NCBI GenBank assembly: GCA_041672385.1
Contig: JBAYZQ010000052.1
Span: 1 to 12,695 of the forward strand
Direction: 5' to 3'
DNA length: 12,695 nt
Source: JBAYZQ01 sp041672385
GTDB lineage: Bacteria > Spirochaetota > Spirochaetia > Sphaerochaetales > Sphaerochaetaceae
Below, piece after piece: positions 1-7,413 of this stretch (the first letter of the stretch is position 1; each line of letters starts with the position of its first letter). The translations under genes were made by a program, and so were the position numbers. A model generated the notes under the pieces. It had not been told where the DNA came from. It made no database searches and saw only the letters and a program-made list of their open reading frames with translations.

Positions 1-2
1 TG

Positions 3-37
3 AAAAAATACTTACCGTAATGAGTAGAGGTAAGTAT
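3..37 (-). terminator. Intrinsic terminator closing the eight-gene operon
   Basis: On the minus strand a perfect 9-bp stem (ATACTTACC at 29-37 pairing with GGTAAGTAT at 8-16) encloses a 12-base loop. It runs directly into a run of six T residues, counting the last base of the stem. It begins about 50 bases after the corC stop codon. The stem has modest G+C, as expected in an AT-rich genome. The arrangement fits Rho-independent termination of leftward transcription. The 50 bases between corC and the stem show no further gene. Confidence 0.8.
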
Positions 38-87
38 AATATCCAATTCAAGTTTAAAATAAGCAATTTTCCAGTTATTTATATAGT

Positions 88-876
88 TCAAAGAATTGGT
101 AAAGTATTATTTAAAGTAAGTCTAATTTTATTTATTTTATGGCCATCTATGCTTTCAACAAGAAAATCTGCTTGATCTGTGGAAATGGATTCTCCAGATT
201 TTGGGATACAACCAAATAGTTCAAATACATATCCTCCTAAAGTTTCAAAATCATCTTCAGGAATTGACAGTTTTAGTTCCTCATTTAGGTCTTCTATGTT
301 AATCCTTGCATCACAAAGATATATTCTATCATCTACTTTGATTATTTCGGCTTCATCCTCATCATCAAATTCATCTTGAATCTCACCAACAATAACCTCA
401 ATAATATCTTCCATGCAAACTATTCCAGATACACCACCATATTCATCTACTGCAACTGCAATATGAACTTTTTGAGCTTTAAAATCTCTCAAGAGATCAT
501 CCAAATGTTTACTTTCGGGTACAAAAAAGACCTCTCTCATATATTTTGAAACTGAAAAACCCTCTTCTATATCCTTATGAATAAGATCTTTGGCATAAAG
601 AATACCAACAATATTATCTATACTATCATCATAAACAGGATATCTAGAAAACCCTAAGTCCGTGATTATTTTTATTATTTCATCATAGGTTGTATCAAGT
701 GACAAAAACTGAACATCTATTCTTGGTACCATCACCTCTTTAACAATTTTTTCATCAAGTTGGACGACACCACTTATCATGTCATTCCGCTCGTTTTCTT
801 CCTCTTCTTCTTGTGTTGGAATATGATCACTTCCACTTTTTCCGAAAATCGATTTTAATTTACCGATCAAACTCAA
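88..876 (-). CDS. corC: CBS-pair / CorC_HlyC domain protein (CorC/YbeX/TlyC family)
   Basis: The 262-residue product has an acidic N-terminal stretch (around residues 22-31), then two CBS domains (about 48-105 and 112-165). In these, MVPRIDVQFL, FSRYPVYDD, GILYAKDL and VDEYGGVSGIVCMEDI match the family. A second acidic linker (about 168-177) leads to a CorC_HlyC C-terminal domain (about 180-258; DDFETLGGYVFELFG). It has no DUF21 membrane domain, so it is the short soluble type represented by E. coli YbeX/CorC and spirochaetal TlyC. The family is linked to Mg2+/Co2+ homeostasis and, for YbeX, to ribosome metabolism; older 'hemolysin' names are not reliable. The start is TTG at 876-874, inside the end of ybeY (4-base overlap), with AGGA at 881-884 as ribosome site. 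An alternative TTG lies two codons downstream. It is the last gene of the operon, immediately before a terminator. Confidence 0.9.
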   Translation of the reverse strand: MSLIGKLKSIFGKSGSDHIPTQEEEEENERNDMISGVVQLDEKIVKEVMVPRIDVQFLSLDTTYDEIIKIITDLGFSRYPVYDDSIDNIVGILYAKDLIHKDIEEGFSVSKYMREVFFVPESKHLDDLLRDFKAQKVHIAVAVDEYGGVSGIVCMEDIIEVIVGEIQDEFDDEDEAEIIKVDDRIYLCDARINIEDLNEELKLSIPEDDFETLGGYVFELFGCIPKSGESISTDQADFLVESIDGHKINKIRLTLNNTLPIL

Positions 877-1358
877 AACATCCTACCCTTGAAATGGTTT
901 ATTAACCCTTCCTGCCTAATAAGCATTGGCTCATCAGGTTCATTAGTTTTATGGTCTTCTCCAATGAGATGAAGTACACCATGAATCAAAAGTCTTAAAA
1001 GCTCTTCATCCATTTTTATATTAAAATAATCACAATTTCTTTTCAAGGAGTCAATGGAAATAATTAGATCACCTAATACCATTTTTTCTGCTTTTTCTGC
1101 TACCTTAACAAATTCTATGCTTTCAGGGTCCTCGTTAAAATCTTTTTGGACAAAAGAAAGAATATCAGTAGGTCCTTCTACTCCTCGATAATCAAGATTC
1201 ATTTTTGCAATAGTTTCATCTGTTACAAAACTACAAGAAATTTCATTTTCATCCATCTTTAGCTCTTCAAATATTGCTTTTAAATATCTTTGAACTTGAA
1301 TTTCAGAAAATATTTTACTCTCATCTTCATTTTCATACGAAACATAAATATCATTCAT
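873..1358 (-). CDS. ybeY: Endoribonuclease / rRNA maturation factor YbeY
   Basis: The 161-residue product is a normal-length UPF0054 protein. The zinc motif HGVLHLIGEDH gives ligands His126, His130 and His136. The conserved Arg58 lies in LDYRGVEGPTDILSF; the residue after the usual TDxLSF is Val rather than the common Pro. YbeY is a single-strand-specific metalloendonuclease involved in 16S rRNA 3'-end maturation and in 70S ribosome quality control, acting in the cytoplasm. The ATG overlaps the stop of the upstream pgpH gene by one base (TAATG). It has an AGGTGA ribosome site six bases upstream (1365-1370), so coupled translation is likely. Being between phoH and corC mirrors the ybeZ-ybeY-ybeX order of proteobacteria, which supports the assignment. 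Confidence 0.96.
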   Translation of the reverse strand: MNDIYVSYENEDESKIFSEIQVQRYLKAIFEELKMDENEISCSFVTDETIAKMNLDYRGVEGPTDILSFVQKDFNEDPESIEFVKVAEKAEKMVLGDLIISIDSLKRNCDYFNIKMDEELLRLLIHGVLHLIGEDHKTNEPDEPMLIRQEGLINHFKGRMF

Positions 1359-3616
1359 TATTTTTCACCTACCTCTTCGATATTTTCATCAGTCTCTTTT
1401 GGATAAGCAATCCTACCATGACTGCTAGCCAAAAGGTTTTCAACAATCACCTTAGTCACAGTAGAAAGTTCTTTACAAGTTAAAGGACAATCTTCAAGCT
1501 GGTTATTTTCAATTTTTTTAAGAAGGACATTATCATTTACATATTTCTCATATCTTGCTAAGTTCGGCCTTCCTAAAGATCTTGTAGCAGCTTCAGCACA
1601 ATCACAAAGCATAACTATTCCTTCTTCTTTGGTTTTTGGTGGAACTCCAAGATAGGCATAATCTTCCTTCTTAGGTTTATCCTGTTGCTTCCCAGCTGTA
1701 TACGCCTTAACATCTTCTTGATAAAAGAAAGAAACAATATCATTACCATGATGATTACCTATAATATCAAGGATTTCAGGAGGCAGGCCATACTCACGCC
1801 CCTTTTCTACACCCAGTTTAACATGAGAACGAATTATCGTAACTGCTAAAGTTGAACTATATTTTGAGAGACTTTTTTCATTATTTTTCTTATGATTTTG
1901 ATTTTCTGTAAAATAACCTGCATGATCAATTTTTCCAATATCATGATAAAGGCCACCCGCCTTACACAACAATTCATTAGCACCAATGGATTTTGCAGCT
2001 GCAAAAGCCAATTCTGATACTTGCTTACTATGATTATAAGTTCCTGGGGCATCTTTTTCTAACTTATCAATCAAAGAATTTGAAATATAGGAAAGTTCAT
2101 TAAGCCTTAATGCTGTTGGAAGATTTAAAAACTCCTCAAGAATTGGAAGCAAAAAGGATATTATTACATAAGTTCCAAAAACGTTAATTAGGATTTTTAG
2201 CCCAAGTAGTGAAATGTTAGACAAAACTTCAATATTTAAAAACATAAGACAAATAACTGCAAATATTAAATTACAGCCATAAGCATATAACCATTCATAA
2301 AATAAATCCCTTCTTCGATTAAGAAATTTTTCAAAAAATATACAGGAAAAAGCTGAAAGAACACAATAAGAAAAAGTCAAAATATTAGCATTTGGAATTA
2401 TTAATACCAATAAACTAAGAAAAAGTGAACAAATATAGCCAAGATTTTTATTATTACTTGCCATACTAATTAACATAGGCATTACAAGTATTGGAAGTGT
2501 CGGCCCTAAAAATACTTCATCGTAAGGATTAGCCCATTGATGAAGAAAATAAGTGATTATTATCGTTACAATACAACCAACAAGAAAAATCATATAATAA
2601 CTATAATTATGATAGCCTTTTTCAAGGTTTAAATTAAAAACTCTCAAGAATATTAAAATAACCAACAATACATAAAGGGCAATACCAATAAATTTTAAAA
2701 CTGGATATCCAGAGTATTGCTTGGAAATTAATGATAAAACCTTCAACTGTTTGTCAGTAACCAAGGTATTCTTTTCTAAAAGTTTATCACCTTTCTTTAT
2801 TTCATAAACAATAGGTTTTGAATCCTTTATATTTTCATTTTGGAGCTTTTTGGTTTCTAAGGAATCAAAGTAAACATTACCAATTATACTTTGTTTAAGA
2901 ATAGTAGTAATAAGATCACTGGACCTAATTATTATTTGCTCGTTTTTATAGTTTATAAAGGAATTTTCAATTGCTAAAAGATAGTTATCCGTAGTTAAAC
3001 ATTCACTACTGTAAAATTCTTTTTTTTCTGTTTCACTTAAGGTAGAAATAAGAAGAAGTTTATTACTATTTTTGACTTTACTTTCAAGTTCTTCCTTATC
3101 AAAAATACCTTGATTTATTAGTTTTTGAGCAAGTTCTTTAACAGTTGTATCAATAATCTTTGAATTGTCAATGTAATATTGATAAGTAGTAGTAGAAAAT
3201 CCAGTTCTAGGACTTATAAAGCTATCATAAGCTTCTTTATTTTCTTTAATTCTATTAGTTAAATTTTCAATATTATCCATAATCTTTAATGAATCTTCAA
3301 GATTCAAAGAAAATACTGGCAAACTATTATTTCTCAAGTTTTCAATTTTTTCGGAAGTTGCTTCTTCATCAATAAGATAAAAATTATCTTCACTAATTAC
3401 TGTTGAATCAACCAACATGTTTACTTTATATTGATTCAAATAACGCAAATAAGACTTTTGTGGATTTTCCCATAAAAGATAGCTTGTAAGAACACATAAA
3501 ACACCCAGTATTACGCTCAAAATAACCACAGTCATAAACTGCTTTTTATTTAAACTTTTTTTTAGATAAGACTTTTCATCAACATTAAATTTAAAAAAAT
3601 GCTTAGTTCTTTTCAT
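1358..3616 (-). CDS. pgpH: 7TM-HD cyclic-dinucleotide phosphodiesterase (PgpH/YqfF type)
   Basis: This is a large membrane protein of 752 residues from ATG 3616. Residue numbers here follow the 755-residue reading from TTG 3625. One membrane segment (about 31-52) is followed by an extracytoplasmic 7TMR-HDED-type domain (about 53-305, with KKGDKLLEKNTLVT near its end). Seven hydrophobic segments follow between about 308 and 500, then a cytoplasmic HD domain (about 505-735). Metal-site residues visible are His532 (TYNHSKQV), His561-Asp562 (YHDIGK), His601, the His625-His626 pair (GNHHG) and Asp675. The Listeria homologue PgpH hydrolyses c-di-AMP; that substrate is inferred here. The start is ambiguous. 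ATG 3616 overlaps phoH by 14 bases, with AAGGA 12 bases upstream. TTG 3625 would be only three bases from the same ribosome site. ATG is preferred. The gene lies between phoH and ybeY, as yqfF does in Firmicutes. Confidence 0.92.
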   Translation of the reverse strand: MKRTKHFFKFNVDEKSYLKKSLNKKQFMTVVILSVILGVLCVLTSYLLWENPQKSYLRYLNQYKVNMLVDSTVISEDNFYLIDEEATSEKIENLRNNSLPVFSLNLEDSLKIMDNIENLTNRIKENKEAYDSFISPRTGFSTTTYQYYIDNSKIIDTTVKELAQKLINQGIFDKEELESKVKNSNKLLLISTLSETEKKEFYSSECLTTDNYLLAIENSFINYKNEQIIIRSSDLITTILKQSIIGNVYFDSLETKKLQNENIKDSKPIVYEIKKGDKLLEKNTLVTDKQLKVLSLISKQYSGYPVLKFIGIALYVLLVILIFLRVFNLNLEKGYHNYSYYMIFLVGCIVTIIITYFLHQWANPYDEVFLGPTLPILVMPMLISMASNNKNLGYICSLFLSLLVLIIPNANILTFSYCVLSAFSCIFFEKFLNRRRDLFYEWLYAYGCNLIFAVICLMFLNIEVLSNISLLGLKILINVFGTYVIISFLLPILEEFLNLPTALRLNELSYISNSLIDKLEKDAPGTYNHSKQVSELAFAAAKSIGANELLCKAGGLYHDIGKIDHAGYFTENQNHKKNNEKSLSKYSSTLAVTIIRSHVKLGVEKGREYGLPPEILDIIGNHHGNDIVSFFYQEDVKAYTAGKQQDKPKKEDYAYLGVPPKTKEEGIVMLCDCAEAATRSLGRPNLARYEKYVNDNVLLKKIENNQLEDCPLTCKELSTVTKVIVENLLASSHGRIAYPKETDENIEEVGEK

Positions 3617-4547
3617 AAGCGTCAACTATCCTTTGTACGATTCTTGACCTTACAACATCTTTAGAAGTAAAGTCAACAAAACCAATATCCTTAATTCCCA
3701 TTAAAATAGAACGAGCATGTACTAACCCCGACATACATCCTCTTTTAAGGTCTGTTTGTGTTACATCTCCAGTTATGATTGCCTTGGAGTCTTCTCCAAT
3801 TCTGGTTAAAAACATCTTCATCTGATCCACAGTAGTATTTTGAGCCTCATCAAGAATAATACAGCAGTTATTCAAACTTCGCCCTCTCATATAAGCCAAT
3901 GGAGCGACTTCAATTGAATTACTCTCTCTTAAATGATTTATTGAATTACAATCCATTAAATATTCCATAGAGTCATACAAGGGTTTTAGGTAGGGATTAA
4001 GTTTCTGTGATAAATCACCTGGAAGAAACCCAAGACTTTCTCCCGCTTCAACAACTGGACGGCTTAAAATTATTTTTTTAAAATTCCCCTGTTGTAATTG
4101 GCTAAGAGCATAAGAAATAGCCAAAAAAGTTTTTCCTGTTCCTGCAGGTCCTATGGCAAAAATGATTTGCTTATCAAGTAAGTTCTTAAGATACCTTTTT
4201 TGGTTATTGTTTTTTGGAAAAATTGTTCTACCCAAAACTTTAAGCATTGGGACTTCAACAACTTCATCTTCTAGCTCTTCTCTACCATCAATTCCTAAGG
4301 CTTGAAACTCCATAAATATCTCAGTTTCTCCAAGATAATCAAATTCTTTTGAAAGCTCATTTAACTTTTGGATAAGAAGAACAAAAGACTCTTCTATACC
4401 TTCATCAGATGACGAAATTTCTAAGTAATTTCCTTTTAAAAATATTTCTGATGAAAACAAATTCTCTAAATAAGGAATATTTTGGTCGTTCACTCCACAA
4501 ATCTTCCTAATGGCTTCTGAATCATTCAAGACTATTGATCTAGCCAC
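3603..4547 (-). CDS. phoH: PhoH-family ATPase (YbeZ type)
   Basis: The 314-residue product has an N-terminal region (about 1-100) followed by a PhoH P-loop ATPase domain. Walker A is GPAGTGKT (133-140), Walker B is IILDEAQN (230-237), and family blocks SRPVVEAGESLGFLPGD (162-178), ITGDVTQTDL (258-267) and the C-terminal VVRSRIVQRIVDAYE are present. Members are ATP-binding, putative RNA-acting helicase-like proteins that partner with YbeY in RNA and ribosome maintenance; the exact activity is not established. The start is GTG at 4547-4545, preceded by a full AGGAGG (4552-4557) that overlaps the lptD stop codon. No in-frame ATG occurs in the first stretch of the protein, so GTG is well supported. 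The 3' end overlaps pgpH. Eight bases separate it from lptD, so it is co-transcribed. Confidence 0.95.
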   Translation of the reverse strand: MARSIVLNDSEAIRKICGVNDQNIPYLENLFSSEIFLKGNYLEISSSDEGIEESFVLLIQKLNELSKEFDYLGETEIFMEFQALGIDGREELEDEVVEVPMLKVLGRTIFPKNNNQKRYLKNLLDKQIIFAIGPAGTGKTFLAISYALSQLQQGNFKKIILSRPVVEAGESLGFLPGDLSQKLNPYLKPLYDSMEYLMDCNSINHLRESNSIEVAPLAYMRGRSLNNCCIILDEAQNTTVDQMKMFLTRIGEDSKAIITGDVTQTDLKRGCMSGLVHARSILMGIKDIGFVDFTSKDVVRSRIVQRIVDAYEKN

Positions 4548-4551
4548 AAAA

Positions 4552-4557
4552 CCTCCT
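4552..4557 (-). promoter_or_regulatory. Ribosome binding site deciding the GTG start of phoH
   Basis: A perfect AGGAGG lies four bases upstream of the GTG at 4547. Its first two bases (A4557, G4556) are the last two of the lptD TAG stop, so termination on lptD and initiation on phoH occupy the same site. This is the best Shine-Dalgarno match seen in the window. Confidence 0.75.
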
Positions 4558-7402
4558 AATATAACACTTCATTCCTTTCCACTTTTAGTTCAGGAATATC
4601 CTTCCATTGTAAAAGAATGGTAAATGCAGGTTCCCAATTCCAAACACCTTCTGATAATACAACTCTAGCCTCATATTTGCAATGTAAATCCCAGTCTTTC
4701 ATATAGTGGACAAAATCAAAATTTAAACTTTTAAGGTTAAAACTTGTATTGTTTCTCCCTTTTTGCCCATCACTAAAAAAATCAAAAGAATTTAGTAAAT
4801 CTTTAAACATAAGATCATAGCTAAAAACATCACCTACGTAGTAGTTATAGAATCCATTATTTTCTGATTCTAGACTAACTTTCAAAGCTAAAAATTCAGC
4901 AATATAAAACTTTGAATCCAATTTCAAACCAAGAACAGATGCATATTTATTGGAAAAATCATATTTAAAATTTAAATCAAGATTCAATTTAAAAAGACCT
5001 CGCTTTTTATAAAAAGCAAACTGGACATCAGTAAAATTTAAATCAACTTTAAAAACATCAAGATTAAGTGAACTGTCTTTGAAACTTAGGCTAAGAAAGC
5101 TTTTCTTGTATTTTAATCCTAATTCTAAATCCTCAAATTCCATTTCACTTACAAAATTAGCTTCTTCCCAAAAAATAAACTCATTGAAAATTTCATAGGC
5201 AAAGTCTTGATTTAATGAAAAGGTGTTAAGGATATCTTCATCGTTTAAATCAATGGTAGATTTTATATTAAAATCAAATTTACCAAAAGTAAATCCACTG
5301 TTTAAATTTAACCAAGAGGGTTGAAATAATTGGTCCTCGTTTTCAAAAAGTTTGATATAAATTTCAAAATTGAAATATTTTCCTTTATATTTTAATTTTG
5401 GAGTTAAGTACTTTGTTAAAGGTGGAAGGTTTTGAGTAAAAGAAAGATTAAAGAGTTTTATATCCTTAGAAAAAACAACATTATGAACCGAAGTACTTTC
5501 TGCATCAAACATAAAATATTCATCAATTATAACTGAATCTGAAGAATAAAAGTTTATTAAGTTTTCTGACCTGTTGTAAGTAAGACCTAATTTGTCAGAT
5601 TTTATACTTAATACATTCTTTAAGGTCATTTTATCAACTTCATCACTGGAAGTAAGGTTTTTAGAATAATATGGTTTAAGTTTATTTGAAATTGACAACC
5701 AATTGGAACCTAGATTCAAATTAAAATCAAGGCTTCCTTTTAGAATGTAATTTAGTTTTTGTTCATTTTCACTAACATACTCAATATCGGAAAATTCTTG
5801 ATTTATTTCATATTTTAAAAGATACTCATTTTGAACTTCAGAATTTTCGGCTTTTATTGGTAAACTAGAATATCTTTCTGTAAGTAAAGTAGACTTTTCA
5901 GAGTCTAAAGGAACAACAGCTTCTTTTTCCTCTAGATTTAGATTTTGAAGCTCGTTATAAAGTTTCAAGGCCTCTAAATCCGTATAACCCTTATTTTCAC
6001 TTTCTTCATTTTTTATACTTTTTTTAACATCAAACAAAGTTCCTTGAACTGTCATGTTTACTATTGGTGAATAATTATCTAATTCATAAATATAGTTTTC
6101 ATCGACTTTTGTATATTCATAAAGACCGACTAGATTAAACTTTGAAATTTCAAAATTACTTATGTAGGGGCTTAATGCTTCAACATCAGGTTTCCAATTC
6201 CCTTCAAAACTCATGTTATAAGAATTTACATAAGAATAATCACTAGGAAAAGTTTGGTCACTATTAAAAAAAGAATCAAAAGAATAGGTATTTAACCTAT
6301 TATAATAGTCACTTTTAACATATGGGTCTGAAATATAAGGCAAACTCAGCTTAAAGCTACCACTTTCAAAAGAAAAAGTACTTTGAAAATCCCAAAAACC
6401 TCTAAAAGGAAGAGTTTCGTTTTTTACATCATAAGCCAAACCACCCAACGCATTTATTATTAGTTTCTTATTATAAAAATTATTTTCAGTTTCAAAACCA
6501 ATAAAAGTTCCTAATTCCTCATAGGAATCAGCAAATAAAGCAAAATAACTTTCAGAATCCTTTGCCCAGCTTTCGAGACCATTTGCATTATCAATACTTT
6601 TTGATGAAGAATAGATAAGCCCATCTTTCACTTTTTCATTTCCATTTTCACTATTTAACAAAGTAGCAAAAGAGCTTTGATCTGCATTTTCCTTAATAGG
6701 ATAAAGTCCATACAATTCTGTGGTTGTATTAAAAAAGAACCCTTTCTTTGAAGAGTATCCAAAGGCAGGATTAAAAACAAAGGTTGTTCCTGGATAAAAA
6801 AAGAAAGGAAAATAATAAATTTTTACTCTTCCAAGTTTGATAGTAGCATCTTTAATGAACATATCCCCTTCATCAAGAATAGCCATATCAGAAGAATTAA
6901 TAGAAAAATAAGGGTCATCAGGACTAGTGGTTATATTTCCTTCCTCTAAAATCAACCCTTCACTATTACCTAAATAAGAAATAGTATCACCCTTTGCATA
7001 AAAGCTAACGGTTTGTCCTTCGGAGTTTTCTCTTTGAGATTCAACTTCTCCCCCAAGAACTTTTATATTTCCATTTTCCCAATTGTAATAAACAACATCC
7101 GCTTCTATTTTTTGATTGTCATTATCTTCAGAAGTAAAAGAAACGTTATTATAAGCTATAAGAGTTTTTTCATTAATATTAAGAATAATTTTATCAGCTT
7201 TTAAAATCTTTGGCTTTTCTTCTAGACTTGTAAAATTTAACTCTACTGAACCAGAAAGGATTACTTCATTTTCATTAATATTAACTAAATCACTTGATAC
7301 TATTTTTAAAACATAAGAAGAAGTAGCCTCATCTTGGGCGTTAATAGAAAAAACTATAAGAAAAGCTAAAATAATAATAATGCCGAGCTTTTTTGTTTTC
7401 AA
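4556..7402 (-). CDS. lptD: LptD/OstA-like outer-membrane barrel protein
   Basis: The 948-residue product starts with a signal peptide: KTKK, then a hydrophobic core, with a likely signal peptidase I site after SINA (residue 22). There is no lipobox. Residues about 30-185 form an OstA/LptA-like beta-jellyroll with repeating short strands. The junction GRVKIYYFPFFFYPG (191-205), followed by NPAFGYSSKKGFF, matches the LptD transition into the barrel. The remainder consists of alternating aromatic/hydrophobic strands typical of a large beta-barrel. A charged, helix-prone stretch (about 458-526) interrupts it. LptD inserts lipopolysaccharide or related glycolipid into the outer leaflet; treponemes lack classical LPS, so the cargo here is unknown. 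There is only one cysteine (Cys908), unlike the disulfide-bonded E. coli protein. The start is TTG with AGGA seven bases upstream (7410-7413). An in-frame TAG lies just upstream, so no longer start exists. Confidence 0.87.
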   Translation of the reverse strand: MKTKKLGIIIILAFLIVFSINAQDEATSSYVLKIVSSDLVNINENEVILSGSVELNFTSLEEKPKILKADKIILNINEKTLIAYNNVSFTSEDNDNQKIEADVVYYNWENGNIKVLGGEVESQRENSEGQTVSFYAKGDTISYLGNSEGLILEEGNITTSPDDPYFSINSSDMAILDEGDMFIKDATIKLGRVKIYYFPFFFYPGTTFVFNPAFGYSSKKGFFFNTTTELYGLYPIKENADQSSFATLLNSENGNEKVKDGLIYSSSKSIDNANGLESWAKDSESYFALFADSYEELGTFIGFETENNFYNKKLIINALGGLAYDVKNETLPFRGFWDFQSTFSFESGSFKLSLPYISDPYVKSDYYNRLNTYSFDSFFNSDQTFPSDYSYVNSYNMSFEGNWKPDVEALSPYISNFEISKFNLVGLYEYTKVDENYIYELDNYSPIVNMTVQGTLFDVKKSIKNEESENKGYTDLEALKLYNELQNLNLEEKEAVVPLDSEKSTLLTERYSSLPIKAENSEVQNEYLLKYEINQEFSDIEYVSENEQKLNYILKGSLDFNLNLGSNWLSISNKLKPYYSKNLTSSDEVDKMTLKNVLSIKSDKLGLTYNRSENLINFYSSDSVIIDEYFMFDAESTSVHNVVFSKDIKLFNLSFTQNLPPLTKYLTPKLKYKGKYFNFEIYIKLFENEDQLFQPSWLNLNSGFTFGKFDFNIKSTIDLNDEDILNTFSLNQDFAYEIFNEFIFWEEANFVSEMEFEDLELGLKYKKSFLSLSFKDSSLNLDVFKVDLNFTDVQFAFYKKRGLFKLNLDLNFKYDFSNKYASVLGLKLDSKFYIAEFLALKVSLESENNGFYNYYVGDVFSYDLMFKDLLNSFDFFSDGQKGRNNTSFNLKSLNFDFVHYMKDWDLHCKYEARVVLSEGVWNWEPAFTILLQWKDIPELKVERNEVLY

Positions 7403-7409
7403 CCTATAA

Positions 7410-7413
7410 TCCT
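7410..7413 (-). promoter_or_regulatory. Ribosome binding site supporting the TTG start of lptD
   Basis: AGGA sits seven bases upstream of the TTG at 7402-7400 and overlaps the uvrA TAG stop codon. The same stop codon is in frame with lptD, so translation cannot start further upstream. The next residues are the positively charged n-region of the signal peptide, which supports TTG as the true start. Confidence 0.6.

Noticed and set aside
88..876. Hemolysin function for the CBS/CorC protein
   Set aside because: The TlyC 'hemolysin' name is historical. The sequence shows only CBS and CorC_HlyC domains, with no secretion signal or pore-forming feature.
1846..2052. Minus-strand open frame inside pgpH, and another inside uvrA at 9352-9543
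   Set aside because: Both overlap in another frame the catalytic domain of a conserved protein and match no family.
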